Shown: positions 34,255-43,828 of the stretch, in pieces | Numbering within the stretch: position 1 is the stretch's first letter | How the letters are laid out: the number at the start of each line of letters is the position of its first letter | NCBI RefSeq assembly: GCF_000312425.1 | Contig: NZ_HE997181.1 | Coordinates: forward strand, 3,811,488-3,875,487 | Direction of reading: 5' to 3' | DNA from: Reyranella massiliensis 521 | GTDB lineage: Bacteria > Pseudomonadota > Alphaproteobacteria > Reyranellales > Reyranellaceae | Length of the DNA: 64,000 nt | Program-made: the position numbers and the translations under genes | The notes under the pieces: generated by a model | Seen by the model: only the letters and a program-made list of their open reading frames with translations | Database searches by the model: none | What the model was told of the DNA's origin: nothing

Positions 34255-35037
34255 TCAGTTGCCGTTGCCGTACATGCGGGCGTTGCCCGGCTGATAGCCG
34301 GCGCCCGGCGTCAGAAAGCGGCGGCGCTGTTCGCGTCCCTGTTCGGCAGCGGCCGCGCGCTCGGCCTCGGTGAGTGCTCCGGACCGGCCGTTGGCCGAGA
34401 TTAACGCGATCAGGTCCGAGAGCTGCTGCGACTGGAGCGCGAGGAGCTGGTTGCCAGCCTGCGTCGCCTGCAGTGCGCCGGTCGCGCCCTGGCTTTGGCT
34501 GACCAGCGAGGACATCTCGGTCCGGTTGGTGTCGATATTGGTGACGACGCCGGCCTGCACGCGCATGGCGTCCTGAAGACTGCCGACCGTGTTCTGCCAG
34601 CGGGTCTGGGCGCCGGCGATCAGTTCGGCGTCCGTCGCCGAGAGCGAAGCCCGGCCATATTGCTGCCGGAACATCCGGTCGACATTCTGGACGTCAAACG
34701 CGATGTTCTGCGCCTGTTGCAGGAGCTGCTGGGTGCGCTGGACGTTCTGCTGGAGCTGCTGAAGCGACGAGTACGGCAGGCTGGCGAGATTGCGCGCCTG
34801 GTTGATCAGGCCCTGCGCCTCGTTCTGGAGGCTTTTGATCTGGTTGTTGATCTGCTCGAGCGTGCGCGCCGCCGTCAGGACGTTCTGGGCGTAGTTCGAG
34901 GGGTCGTAAACAATCCGGCCAAAAAACTGCGCATGAGCGGGCGCCGTCAACATGGGCGACAAAGCCAGCGGCATCGCCAGCATGGTTGCGGCGAGCATGA
35001 GCGCGCGCCGGGGGGAACTATGGGTCTTCATGGTCAA
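34255..35037 (-). CDS. trbJ: TrbJ/VirB5-like conjugation protein
   Basis: A 260-residue protein with a signal peptide (LMLAATMLAMPLALSPML ending AHAQ), the conserved FGRIVYDPSNYAQNVLTAAR, then long Gln-rich coiled-coil helices (QQLQQNVQRTQQLLQQAQN). This is TrbJ, a periplasmic, VirB5-like pilus-associated protein. ATG 35037 overlaps the trbE stop (ATGA); an internal ATG two codons later is possible. Confidence 0.92.
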   Translation of the reverse strand: MTMKTHSSPRRALMLAATMLAMPLALSPMLTAPAHAQFFGRIVYDPSNYAQNVLTAARTLEQINNQIKSLQNEAQGLINQARNLASLPYSSLQQLQQNVQRTQQLLQQAQNIAFDVQNVDRMFRQQYGRASLSATDAELIAGAQTRWQNTVGSLQDAMRVQAGVVTNIDTNRTEMSSLVSQSQGATGALQATQAGNQLLALQSQQLSDLIALISANGRSGALTEAERAAAAEQGREQRRRFLTPGAGYQPGNARMYGNGN

Positions 35038-37487
35038 GCCTCCTTCTCGGGCAGCGTAGGGATGAGGTTGGTGAGGTCGGGAATGAGGTCAGCCGCCCAA
35101 TCGACGCCGCGCAAACGCAGCCAGGCCGCGAGGAAGCGTTCGCGGCCGTGCTCAGCCATGGTGCGCGCGATCAGGGATTGATCTGTCTTGGAGGAGGCTG
35201 CGGCGAGCGCGAGACCGACTTCGGAAAGGCCCAATTCGAAGAGGCGGTTTCCCCTGCGGCTCTGGCAGTAGTAGTCGCGCTTGGGCGTGGCCCTTGCCAG
35301 TATCTCAATCTGTCTGTCATTCAGGCCGAAGCGTCGGTAGATCGCCGTGATCTGCGGCTCGATCGCGCGCTCATTGGGAAGAAGAAGCCGCGTCGGGCAG
35401 CTTTCGACAATCGCGGGCGCGATGCCGCTGTTGTCGATGTCCGACAGCGACTGGGTAGCGAAGATGACGCTGGCGTTCTTCTTACGCAGCGTTTTCAGCC
35501 ATTCGCGAAGCTGGCCGGCGAAAGCGTCGTCGTCGAGGGCCAGCCAGCCCTCGTCGATGATGAGCATAGTCGGCGAGCCGTCGAGGCGGTCGCCGATGCG
35601 ATGGAAGAGGTAGGACAGGACGGCCGGGGCCGCGCCTGTCCCGACAAGGCCTTCGATTTCGAACGCCTGCACCGACGCCGATCCCAGATGCTCGATTTCG
35701 GCGTCGAGCAACCGGCCGTATGGACCGCCAACGCAGTAGGGACGAAGCGCCTGCTTCAGATCATTCGATTGCAGCAGAACGGTCAGGCCGGTGATCGTGC
35801 GCTCCTCGACGGGCGCGGAAGCGAGCGAGGTGAGCGCGGACCACACGTGCTCTTTCACCTCTGGCGTGATCGTCACGCCTTCGCGGGTCAGGATGGAGAT
35901 CAGCCAGTCAGCCGCCCAGGCGCGCTCGGGCGTGTCATGAGTTCGGGCCAGAGGTTGCAGCGAGACGGATGAATCAACGCCCTCGGTGAGGTCGCCGCCC
36001 AGGTCGTGCCAATCGCCGCCCATCGCCAACGCCGCCGCCCGGATCGAGCCGCCGAAGTCGAACGCAAAGACCTGGGAATTGGCGTAGCGCCGGAACTGCA
36101 AGGCCATGACGCCAAGCAGAACCGACTTGCCCGCGCCAGTCGGGCCGACAACCAGCGTGTGGCCGACATCGCCAACATGCAGGGAAAACCGGAACGGGGT
36201 CGAGCCTTCGGTCTTGCCGAACAGCAAGGGGGGCGCTCCGAAATGCTCGTCCCGTTCCGGCCCCGCCCACACCGCTGAAAGCGGGATGATGTGGGCGAGA
36301 TTGAGCGTCGAAATCGGGGGCTGGCGCACATTGGCGTAAACGTGCCCTGGCAAAGAGCCCAGCCACGCATCGACGGCGTTGATGGTTTCGGCCATGCAAG
36401 TGAAGTCGCGGCCTTGGATGATCTTCTCGACGAGGCGCAGCTTCTCGTCCGCCGTGCGCGGATCATCATCCCAGACCGTGACTGTGGCGGTGACGTATGC
36501 CTGGCCGGCGTAGTCGGCGCCCAGTTCCTGCAGGGCGAGGTCTGCATCGGCCGCCTTGTTCGCAGCATCGGTGTCCACGAGGGCGGAGGCCTCGTTGGTC
36601 ATGACCTCCTTGAGGATCGCGGCGATCGACTTGCGCTTGGCGAACCACTGACGGCGGATCTTGGTCAGCAGCTTGGTCGCGTCGGTCTTGTCGAGCAGGA
36701 TCGCGCGTGTCGACCAGCGATAAGGAAATGCGAGGCGATTGAGGTCGTCGAGGATTCCGGGCGTCGTCGCGGTCGGGAAGCCGACGATGGTGAGGATGCG
36801 CAGATGCGCGGTTCCGAGGCGTGGTTCGAGCCCTCCGGTCAGAGGCTGATCGGCGACCAGCGCATCCAGATAGATCGGCGTTTCCGGAACCCGTACGCGA
36901 TGGCGTTTCGTCGAAACCGCCGAATGCAGGTAGGTCAGGGTTTCCGCGCTGTCGAGCCACGCGCATTCCGGCATGAAACCGTCCAGAAGCGCCACTACCC
37001 GATCGGTCCGATCAACGAAGGTGTTCAGAACTTCGTGCGGATCGAGGCCGCCGCGCTCTCGGCCCTCATAGAGCCAGGCTTCGGTACGGGCCGCCTCCTC
37101 AGCAGGGGGCAGATAGGTGATCGTGAGGAAGTAGCCGGAAACGAAATGCGCGCCCGCTTCTTCGAAATCGGCCTTGCGCTCGGCGTCGAGCAGACCGGAT
37201 GCGGCGTCGGGGAAGACGCTCGCCGGATAGGTCGACGCCTCATGGCGCTGGGCCTCGACGAAGATGGCCCAGCCCGATCCCAGGCGCCGGAAAGCGTTGT
37301 TGAGGCGGCCGGCGACGGCGACCAGCTCGGCGGCGACCGCAGAATCGAGATCAGGGCCGCGGAACCGGGCCGTGCGTTGGAACGATCCGTCCTTATTGAG
37401 GACGACACCTTCCGCGACGAGCGCGACCCAGGGAAGATAGTCGGCCAAGCGTGTGGCGGTTCGGCGATATTCAGCCAGATTCATCAT
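35034..37487 (-). CDS. trbE: TrbE/VirB4 conjugation ATPase
   Basis: An 817-residue protein. Walker A VVGPTGAGKSVLLGVM is near residues 446-461 and Walker B TMLIIDEGW near 640. The N-terminal TrbE/CagE domain (MNLAEYRRTATRLADYLPW, with GYFLTITYLPP) precedes the ATPase. The C-terminal LNDRQIEILARATPKRDYYCQ is conserved in the family. It powers pilus biogenesis and channel assembly at the inner membrane. Confidence 0.95.
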   Translation of the reverse strand: MMNLAEYRRTATRLADYLPWVALVAEGVVLNKDGSFQRTARFRGPDLDSAVAAELVAVAGRLNNAFRRLGSGWAIFVEAQRHEASTYPASVFPDAASGLLDAERKADFEEAGAHFVSGYFLTITYLPPAEEAARTEAWLYEGRERGGLDPHEVLNTFVDRTDRVVALLDGFMPECAWLDSAETLTYLHSAVSTKRHRVRVPETPIYLDALVADQPLTGGLEPRLGTAHLRILTIVGFPTATTPGILDDLNRLAFPYRWSTRAILLDKTDATKLLTKIRRQWFAKRKSIAAILKEVMTNEASALVDTDAANKAADADLALQELGADYAGQAYVTATVTVWDDDPRTADEKLRLVEKIIQGRDFTCMAETINAVDAWLGSLPGHVYANVRQPPISTLNLAHIIPLSAVWAGPERDEHFGAPPLLFGKTEGSTPFRFSLHVGDVGHTLVVGPTGAGKSVLLGVMALQFRRYANSQVFAFDFGGSIRAAALAMGGDWHDLGGDLTEGVDSSVSLQPLARTHDTPERAWAADWLISILTREGVTITPEVKEHVWSALTSLASAPVEERTITGLTVLLQSNDLKQALRPYCVGGPYGRLLDAEIEHLGSASVQAFEIEGLVGTGAAPAVLSYLFHRIGDRLDGSPTMLIIDEGWLALDDDAFAGQLREWLKTLRKKNASVIFATQSLSDIDNSGIAPAIVESCPTRLLLPNERAIEPQITAIYRRFGLNDRQIEILARATPKRDYYCQSRRGNRLFELGLSEVGLALAAASSKTDQSLIARTMAEHGRERFLAAWLRLRGVDWAADLIPDLTNLIPTLPEKEA

Positions 37488-37499
37488 CGGTCGCGCTCC

Positions 37500-37781
37500 T
37501 CAGACAGACAGGTGGCCGGGGATGCGCAGGTGTCGGCGGCCGACCTCGACGAAGAGCGGGTCGCGCTTGGCCGCCCAAACCGCCGCGAAATGACCAATCG
37601 CCCAGATCGCGAGGCCGATAAGCCAGAGGCGCAGGCCCAGACCGATCGCGCCGGCGAGTGTGCCGTTCATGATCGCGATCGAGCGCGGGGCGCCGCCGAG
37701 CAGGATGTGCTCGGTCAGCGCCCTGTGGACCGGGACGGTGAAGCCGGGCACTTCGGCGAGCTGTTCGAGAACAGCCGCCAT
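37500..37781 (-). CDS. trbD: TrbD/VirB3 conjugation protein
   Basis: A 93-residue protein with VPGFTVPVHRALTEHILLGG, a transmembrane stretch (LRLWLIGLAIWAIGHFAAVW) and RRHLRIPGHLSV. The PVHRALTEHILLGGAPR motif is diagnostic of TrbD/VirB3. ATG 37781 shares its base with the trbC stop. It anchors the TrbE ATPase in the inner membrane. Confidence 0.93.
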   Translation of the reverse strand: MAAVLEQLAEVPGFTVPVHRALTEHILLGGAPRSIAIMNGTLAGAIGLGLRLWLIGLAIWAIGHFAAVWAAKRDPLFVEVGRRHLRIPGHLSV

Positions 37782-38113
37782 CAGACGAGCGCTCCGCCGC
37801 CGAACGAGAAGAACGACAGGAAGAAGGAACTGGCGGCGAAGGCGATCGACAGTCCGAAGACGATCTGGATGAGCCGCCGGAAGCCGCCTGAGGTATCGCC
37901 GAAGGCCAGCGTCAGGCCGGTGACGATGATGATGATGACGGCGATGATCTTGGCGACGGGGCCTTCGATCGACTGCAGGATGGACTGCAGCGGCGCCTCC
38001 CAGGGCATGGACGAGCCGGACGCGTGGGCCGCTTGGGAAAATAGGACGCTGATGGAAATCGCAGCGGCCGAGGTCGCAATGACATGGCAGCCGCGCGCGA
38101 GCGTGCGGATCAT
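37781..38113 (-). CDS. trbC: TrbC/VirB2 pilin
   Basis: A 110-residue protein with a signal sequence (ISISVLFSQAAHA) and a mature part with two hydrophobic helices (AKIIAVIIIIVTGLTLAFG and FGLSIAFAASSFFL) separated by a polar loop (GDTSGGFRRL). This is the VirB2/TrbC major pilin layout. In IncP plasmids TrbC is processed and cyclised by TraF, which is also encoded here at 44927-45472. It overlaps trbB and trbD. Confidence 0.93.
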   Translation of the reverse strand: MIRTLARGCHVIATSAAAISISVLFSQAAHASGSSMPWEAPLQSILQSIEGPVAKIIAVIIIIVTGLTLAFGDTSGGFRRLIQIVFGLSIAFAASSFFLSFFSFGGGALV

Positions 38114-39093
38114 GAGAGTTCTCCTGTGCTGGGGGTGGTGGCTGGCGTGATGCGGTAGTCGCCATCCGAGCCGAGCCCCTCGACGCTCGCGAGTTCGGCG
38201 AGCCGGCGCGCAGTGCCGCGGCCCGACAGAACAGCGACGAGATCGATCGTCTCGGCGATCAGGGCGCGCGGCACGGTGATGACCGCTTCCTGCATGAGCT
38301 GCTCGAGGCGACGCAGCGCGCCAATGCCGGAGCCGGCGTGGATCGTTCCGATCCCGCCCGGATGACCCGTGCCCCAAGCCTTGAGCAGGTCCAGCGCCTC
38401 CGAGCCGCGAACTTCGCCAATCGGGATGCGGTCGGGCCGTAGGCGCAGGGACGAACGGACCAACTCGGAGAGCGTCGCGACGCCGTCCTTCGTGCGCATC
38501 GCGACGAGGTTGGGCGCTGCGCATTGCAGCTCGCGCGTATCCTCGATGATGACGACGCGATCGGCGCCCTTGGCGACCTCCGCCAGGAGGGCGTTCGTCA
38601 GTGTGGTTTTGCCGGTGGAGGTTCCGCCGGCGACCAGGATGTTGGCGCGTGAGGCTACGGCCTGGCGAAGAATCTCCGCCTGGTCGGCGGTCATGATGTT
38701 CGCGGCGACGTAGTCGGCGAGGCTGAAGACGGCGACAGCCGGCTTGCGGATGGCGAAAGCGGGCGCCGAGACGACGGGCGGCAGCAGCCCTTCGAAGCGT
38801 TCGCCGCTTTCCGGCAGCTCCGCCGAGACCCGCGGGCTTCGCGGATGGACTTCGGCGCCGACATGGTGGGCGACCAGCCGCACGATACGTTCGCCATCGG
38901 CGGGCGAAAGACGCTCCCCTGTATCGGCGAGGCCCTCTGACAGGCGATCCACCCACAGGCGGCCGTCGGGGTTGAGCATCACCTCGACGACGGCGGGATC
39001 TTCGAGAAATTGCGTGATGGACGGGCCGAGCGCTGTGCGCAGCATGCGCGCGCCGCGAACAAACGCCTCAGGTTTATGACTTGTGGTCGTCAT
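38110..39093 (-). CDS. trbB: TrbB/VirB11 conjugation ATPase
   Basis: A 327-residue hexameric secretion ATPase. Walker [10 protein letters not shown] is near residue 155, the Asp box [10 protein letters not shown] follows, then the Walker B region RIPIGEVRG and the His box [10 protein letters not shown]. This is the full VirB11/TrbB motif set. It starts the trbB-to-trbI set, 165 bp downstream of the CopG gene. That gap holds a small dyad (CCCCG-GAT-CGGGG near 39135) of unclear role. Confidence 0.95.
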   Translation of the reverse strand: MTTTSHKPEAFVRGARMLRTALGPSITQFLEDPAVVEVMLNPDGRLWVDRLSEGLADTGERLSPADGERIVRLVAHHVGAEVHPRSPRVSAELPESGERFEGLLPPVVSAPAFAIRKPAVAVFSLADYVAANIMTADQAEILRQAVASRANILVAGGTSTGKTTLTNALLAEVAKGADRVVIIEDTRELQCAAPNLVAMRTKDGVATLSELVRSSLRLRPDRIPIGEVRGSEALDLLKAWGTGHPGGIGTIHAGSGIGALRRLEQLMQEAVITVPRALIAETIDLVAVLSGRGTARRLAELASVEGLGSDGDYRITPATTPSTGELS

Positions 39094-39258
39094 CTCGGCC
39101 CCGCTTCTTGACGGGGCGCGAAAGTCGATCCCCGGATCGGGGTCAATTAAAAGAGCCTGAAATCAGGTCGCTTCAACAAGTATCGGGCGTAGTAGTAGTG
39201 TGGCGTGCAAATACAGGAGAACGGCGGCGGCCAGCTTCTGACGCTACCAAACATCGTC

Positions 39259-39708
39259 CTACTGGTTGCCGCCTCCAATGCTCTCCGAGTCGGCTCCGAT
39301 ATCTTCGGAGATTTCTTGTCGGAGCTTCGGGCCCTGGGCCAAACGGCGACCGAGCGCCGTCACAAAGCCCTCATAGCGTTCCGCCGCTTTGGCGCGAGCG
39401 GCATGGGCCGCTGGCTCAGGGAGGGCCGGCGTGGTGGCCAGCCAGAACTTGATGAACACCGCCAGGCTTTCAACCGAGATGCCGACATCCCGCTCCATGC
39501 GGGTCAGTCGGCGGTCGAGCTGATCCAGACGCTTTGCGACAATCGCCTCACGTCTTTCGGCATCATCTGGAGACAGAAAGGATGCGATCGCCGCCTCAGC
39601 AATCATCGACTGCGACTGTTCCCGTCGCGCGGCGTAGTCGCCGAGCATCGTCGTAACGTCCGGGTCGAGATAGACCGAGATCTTAACCTTCTTCCTTTGT
39701 CCGGCCAT
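39259..39708 (-). CDS. CopG-type ribbon-helix-helix protein of the transfer region
   Basis: A 149-residue protein. The N-terminal KVKISVYLDPDVTTMLGDYA, then QSMIAEAAIASFLS, is a CopG ribbon-helix-helix. The C-terminal SVESLAVFIKFWLATTP, AARAKAAERYEGFVTALGRR and QEISEDI define the family found between traG and trbB in proteobacterial ICEs. It starts 3 bp after traG. It may regulate the trb operon or serve as a relaxosome accessory. A diverged truncated copy lies at 17677-17931. Confidence 0.88.
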   Translation of the reverse strand: MAGQRKKVKISVYLDPDVTTMLGDYAARREQSQSMIAEAAIASFLSPDDAERREAIVAKRLDQLDRRLTRMERDVGISVESLAVFIKFWLATTPALPEPAAHAARAKAAERYEGFVTALGRRLAQGPKLRQEISEDIGADSESIGGGNQ

Positions 39709-39711
39709 GGC

Positions 39712-41697
39712 CTACAACTCCATGCCGTCATTGGGGTCGAGCGACACCTGACGGGCGACCCCTTGCATCAAGCGGGTCATGCGCCGGTTCTGCGCCGCTT
39801 CTTCATCAGGCTCCTCGGGAAGATCGAACTCGAATTCATTCTCGATCGGAGCCTTCTTCTCCTGTGGCGCCGTGCGATTGAGCTCGGGCTGATGGCGGCA
39901 TTCGGATTCGGTCGGGTCTTCATCGGACGACGTGGATGCGGCGGTCGCATCGATCCCCTCGGGACAAGTCGGGACAGGAAGGCTGCTCCAGTCGTCCTTA
40001 CGTCCCTGCGCGAGCTTGACCAACGCGGGCGGCGCAAGGATGCGCTCCTTGAAGCGGCCGTCCTCGTAATAGCGGGCTTTCTTCGCCCGGATTGGGGGCG
40101 TCCCGGCCACCATGACGATTTCGTCGCTGGGCGGGAGCTGCATGATTTCGCCGGGGGTGAGTAACTGGCGGGCGGTTTCCGAGCGCGACACCATCAGATG
40201 GCCAAGCCAGGGCGACAGACGGTGGCCGGCGTAGTTCTTCATCGCCTTCATCTCGGTGGCGGTCCCCAGCGCGTCGGAAACACGCTTGGCGGTGCGCTCA
40301 TCGTTCGTCGCGAAGCTGACCCGCACATGGCAATTGTCGAGGATCGAATTGTTCGGGCCGTAGGCCTTTTCGATCTGGTTGAGCGACTGGGCGATGAGAA
40401 AGCTCTTGAGCCCGTACCCCGCCATGAAGGCCAGCGCGGATTCGAAGAAGTCGAGGCGGCCCAAAGCCGGGAACTCGTCGAGCATGAGCAACAGCCGGTG
40501 CCGTCCGGCCTTCGCCTGCAGATCCTCGGTCAGGCGCCGCCCGACCTGATTGAGGATCAGGCGTATCAGCGGTTTGGTGCGGTTGATGTCGGAGGGCGGC
40601 ACGACGAGGTAAAGAGTGGTCGGCCGCTTGCCTTCCACCATGTCGGTGATGCGCCAATCGCATCGCCGCGTGACCTCGGCCACGACCGGATCGCGATAGA
40701 GGCCGAGGAAAGACATGGCGGTGGACAGCACGCCCGATCGCTCATTGTCGGATTTGTTGAGCAACTCGCGCGCAGCGCTGGCGATCACCGGATGGGGTCC
40801 CGCCTCTCCGAGATGCGCGGTCTTCATCATGGCCGCCAGCGTCGACTCGATCGGCCGCCGCGGATCGGACAGGAAGGCGGCGACGCCGGCCAGCGTCTTG
40901 TTGTCCTCGGCATAGAGGACATGCAGGATGGCGCCGACCAGCAGGGCGTGGCTGGTCTTCTCCCAGTGGTTTCGCTTCTCCAGCGAGCCTTCGGGATCGA
41001 CCAGGATGTCGGCGATATTCTGCACGTCGCGGACCTCCCATTCGCCGCGGCGCACCTCCAACAGCGGATTGTAGGCTGACGATTTCGGATTGGTCGGATC
41101 GAACAGCAACACGCGGCCGTGCCGGGCGCGGAAACCGGCGGTGAGCTGCCAATTTTCGCCCTTGATGTCGTGGACGATGGCTGAGCCCGGCCAGGTCAGG
41201 AGCGACGGGACGACGAGGCCGACGCCCTTGCCGGATCGCGTCGGCGCAAAGCACAGGACATGCTCGGGTCCATCGTGCCGCAGATATTCGTGGTTGTAGC
41301 GGCCGAGCACGACGCCGTCCGGTCCGAGCAATCCGGCCGCCTTGACCTCGGCTTTCTCGGCCCACCGAGCCGAACCGTAGGTCGCGACATTCTTCGCCTC
41401 GCGGGCCCGGCGGACGGACATGGCGATGGCGACCGCGATGGCGATGAAACCGCCCGATGCGGCGATGATCCCGCCCGTGGCGAACACCTCCGGCGCATAG
41501 GCGTCGTAGAAGTACCACCACCAGAAGAGCGCAGGCGGGTAGTAGATCGGCCAGCCCGCAAGTTCGAACCAGGGTTCGCCGAGCTGCCCTTGAAAGCCGA
41601 GACGCCAGGCCGTCCATTGTGTCGCTGTCCAGGTCGTCACCAAGATAATGGTGAAGACGACTGCAATCTGTCCCCAAAGGACTTGGCCTCCGCGCAC
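39712..41697 (-). CDS. traG: TraG/VirD4 type IV coupling protein
   Basis: A 661-residue protein. Two N-terminal transmembrane helices (IAVVFTIILVTTWTATQW and IIAASGGFIAIAVAIAM) precede Walker A APTRSGKGVGLVVP (about residue 150) and Walker B LLMLDEFPALGR (about 403). The PGSAIVHDIKGENW block and LLTPGEIMQLPP are also family hallmarks. It connects the relaxosome to the Trb channel. The acidic C-terminal tail varies in the family. Confidence 0.95.
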   Translation of the reverse strand: MRGGQVLWGQIAVVFTIILVTTWTATQWTAWRLGFQGQLGEPWFELAGWPIYYPPALFWWWYFYDAYAPEVFATGGIIAASGGFIAIAVAIAMSVRRAREAKNVATYGSARWAEKAEVKAAGLLGPDGVVLGRYNHEYLRHDGPEHVLCFAPTRSGKGVGLVVPSLLTWPGSAIVHDIKGENWQLTAGFRARHGRVLLFDPTNPKSSAYNPLLEVRRGEWEVRDVQNIADILVDPEGSLEKRNHWEKTSHALLVGAILHVLYAEDNKTLAGVAAFLSDPRRPIESTLAAMMKTAHLGEAGPHPVIASAARELLNKSDNERSGVLSTAMSFLGLYRDPVVAEVTRRCDWRITDMVEGKRPTTLYLVVPPSDINRTKPLIRLILNQVGRRLTEDLQAKAGRHRLLLMLDEFPALGRLDFFESALAFMAGYGLKSFLIAQSLNQIEKAYGPNNSILDNCHVRVSFATNDERTAKRVSDALGTATEMKAMKNYAGHRLSPWLGHLMVSRSETARQLLTPGEIMQLPPSDEIVMVAGTPPIRAKKARYYEDGRFKERILAPPALVKLAQGRKDDWSSLPVPTCPEGIDATAASTSSDEDPTESECRHQPELNRTAPQEKKAPIENEFEFDLPEEPDEEAAQNRRMTRLMQGVARQVSLDPNDGMEL

Positions 41698-41845
41698 GCT
41701 GGCTCCAATCGACGAATAAGATGGAGCCGTTCAGAAAGTAGCCGGACACGGGACAAGCAACAGGAAAGATGTAGGCGAAGTACAGCCGAAAACTGTGGCG
41801 CGCACATAGGACGGTTTCGCCTGACGGCCTTCCTCCTCGATCCGG

Positions 41846-43585
41846 CTAGAGACCGAGTCCGCGCTTACGGCCGAAGCTCCAATCGACGCCCCCATCATTG
41901 CGGGCGACGCCTGAGACATGACGGCCAAGCTGCTTCTCCAACGAGGGGCTCCAGGGCACGAGCTGGAAGCCGAGGCCGTCGTCAATCATGGCGAAGCGGC
42001 CGGAGGCGAGCGTCAGGCGCTGGCGATAGGCGCCGGCGACAAACTCGCCGTTGGCGGCGGGCTTGTGCGGCAGGCCCGTATCGGCCGCGAGCTTGTTGGC
42101 GACCGTCTCCAGCTCGCGCCGCCGCAAGTTTTCGATCAGGTTGCGGGCGAAGATGATCCGTCTGCCCTGGCGTTCGGCCAGCCCTTGCCCGACCAGATGA
42201 TCGGCGCGCCGGTCGAGCGCATCGCGGACCTCAGCGCCGAAGCCGTTTTCGGAGAGCGAGGCCGGCTCGCGGGCGATGGCCTGCCGGTCGAGCCAGGTGC
42301 TGCCGGATGCCGTGATCTGGGCGGTGAGGTCGAGATCGGAGCGCACGGCGAGCGCGGCGCGGCGTTCGCCTTGGGCGTCCTCGAACCTGCGCAACTCGAC
42401 GATCGAACCCGGAGCGCTGTCGCCAGCGGCATCGAGATGGGGCAGCTTGATGTGGTGGGTCCGCCCGTCCACCCCGTCGACCACGGCGTAGGCCGTGCCC
42501 TTCAGCTCATCATCCAGGCCGCGTTCGACCAGGCGGCCGATGATGGGCAGGTCGAGGCTTTCCCCGGCGATGACATAGTCGGCCGAGCCGCGCTCGATGC
42601 CGCGCTCGGTCAGGGCGCGGTGCATGCGTTTGATGATGTCTCCGCGTTCGCCGAGCTCGCGCAGGGCCAACTCGGCGTCGGGCTTGATGAACCATTGCGA
42701 ATGGCCGACCTGTCCCGCGACACCGAGAACTTCGAGCCTGCGCAAGCGACCAACCTTCAGCGCGTGGAATTCATTCGGCGTCTGGTCTGCGCGCGGCGCG
42801 AGATCGATGATGCCGGATTTGCCCGCGTCGCGGACAAGCTGCCGGTCGAGTTGCGTCCAGCGCTCGGTCTCGATCTGCCGCTCGAGCGTTCGGCGGATAT
42901 CCAGATCGGTGCGCGGCCCGAGTTCCTGGGTAATGAGATCGCGCGCACGGTCGCGCATCCCCTCCTTGATGTAGTCGCGGGAGACGACGAGGTCCTGGCC
43001 ATCGTCACGGACGCCGCGCACGATGAGGTGGATGTGGGGATGCTCGGTGTTCCAATGGTCGACGGCGACCCAGTCGAGCCGCGTGCCGAGGTCCTTTTCC
43101 ATCTGGCCGACCAGGTCGCTGGTGAAGGATCTGAGATCCGACATTTCCAGCGCGTCGTCCGGCGAGACGATGAAGCGGAAATGATGCCGGTCGTCCTCGC
43201 AACGATCGGCGAAGGCGCGGCCGTCCGCCTCCCCATCACCCGGCCCGAACAGCCGGGCCTTCTCTCCGTCACGGGTCACGCCGTCGCGGCGCAGATAGTC
43301 GAGGTGGGTGCCGAGCGGCGCCGATCGCGCCGAGTGCCGCACGACGCGGGCCTTGATGACGGCGCCGCGCGTGTGGGCGGTGATGAGCCTGTTGGCCTGG
43401 ATGGAGGCGCGCTGACCGCGCCCGAACCGCGAGCGGTTGCCGGAGACGACGCGGCCTGAACGCGGCACGCCGCCGCCGGCCTTCTTCGCCGCGGCCAGCG
43501 CCTGGGCGATGAAGGGTCGCGCCGACTGCGCACGGGTCGAGCGAATGCGCCCAAGCCGGACGCGGAATTCGTGCTCATCGGCCAT
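41846..43585 (-). CDS. VirD2-like relaxase (DUF3363-type)
   Basis: A 579-residue protein. The HUH metal motif is HWNTEHPHIHLIVRG (about residues 178-192), with an upstream DRHHFRFIVSPDD. A candidate catalytic Tyr is in HLDYLRRDG (Tyr97). The C-terminal half matches DUF3363. ATG 43585 is chosen because it starts the conserved MADEHEFRVRLGRIR. It nicks at oriT and pilots the strand into TraG/Trb; the candidate nic sequence lies about 150 bp upstream of its start. Confidence 0.9.
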   Translation of the reverse strand: MADEHEFRVRLGRIRSTRAQSARPFIAQALAAAKKAGGGVPRSGRVVSGNRSRFGRGQRASIQANRLITAHTRGAVIKARVVRHSARSAPLGTHLDYLRRDGVTRDGEKARLFGPGDGEADGRAFADRCEDDRHHFRFIVSPDDALEMSDLRSFTSDLVGQMEKDLGTRLDWVAVDHWNTEHPHIHLIVRGVRDDGQDLVVSRDYIKEGMRDRARDLITQELGPRTDLDIRRTLERQIETERWTQLDRQLVRDAGKSGIIDLAPRADQTPNEFHALKVGRLRRLEVLGVAGQVGHSQWFIKPDAELALRELGERGDIIKRMHRALTERGIERGSADYVIAGESLDLPIIGRLVERGLDDELKGTAYAVVDGVDGRTHHIKLPHLDAAGDSAPGSIVELRRFEDAQGERRAALAVRSDLDLTAQITASGSTWLDRQAIAREPASLSENGFGAEVRDALDRRADHLVGQGLAERQGRRIIFARNLIENLRRRELETVANKLAADTGLPHKPAANGEFVAGAYRQRLTLASGRFAMIDDGLGFQLVPWSPSLEKQLGRHVSGVARNDGGVDWSFGRKRGLGL

Positions 43586-43596
43586 GGCGCAGCCCC

Positions 43597-43725
43597 GCAC
43601 GGTGCGAAAAATCGCGGGGACATAAGAGATTGAGGGTGTCGCGCACCGTGCGGGCAAACCCGGCACGGTGCGCGGCGCGCCCAAAAATGCTGTAAAAACA
43701 ACCGACCGACCGAGGCGCACCGTGC
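43597..43725. repeat. Four GCAC(C/G)GTGC palindromes upstream of the relaxase
   Basis: Copies at 43597-43605, 43643-43651, 43663-43671 and 43717-43725, each flanked by further G/C symmetry. They span the promoter and leader of the relaxase and stop 7 bp before the nic-like sequence. Four copies in 130 bp is far beyond chance for a 9-bp palindrome. They are probably binding sites for a relaxosome or regulatory protein. Confidence 0.7.
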
Positions 43726-43732
43726 GCCCTTT

Positions 43733-43740
43733 TATCCTGC
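43733..43740 (+). other. Candidate oriT nic site
   Basis: TATCCTGC exactly matches the IncP/RP4-type nic consensus YATCCTG|Y, predicting cleavage between 43739 and 43740 on the + strand. It sits between the relaxase gene and the transglycosylase gene, beside the GCAC palindromes, where oriT is expected in Trb-type elements. The motif is short, so position and context carry the argument. Confidence 0.6.
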
Positions 43741-43828
43741 CATCGTGCGGTTGTTGTGCCTGTCCCCCTCCCTCGCGCCCTCCATGCCACGCTGGAGCCC
43801 GACGGGGTGCGAATTTGGACCGGGGCCG

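Noticed and set aside
36291..38150. 619-codon open frame antisense to trbE/trbD/trbC
   Set aside because: It overlaps three well-recognised genes and shows no domain signature. Long antisense frames are expected in GC-rich DNA.
39129..39150. Small CCCCG-GAT-CGGGG dyad between copG and trbB as a terminator
   Set aside because: A five-bp stem without T-tail inside a conserved transfer operon; too weak to call.
41918..43459. 513-codon open frame antisense to the relaxase
   Set aside because: Mirror of the relaxase codon pattern with no recognisable motif or ribosome site.
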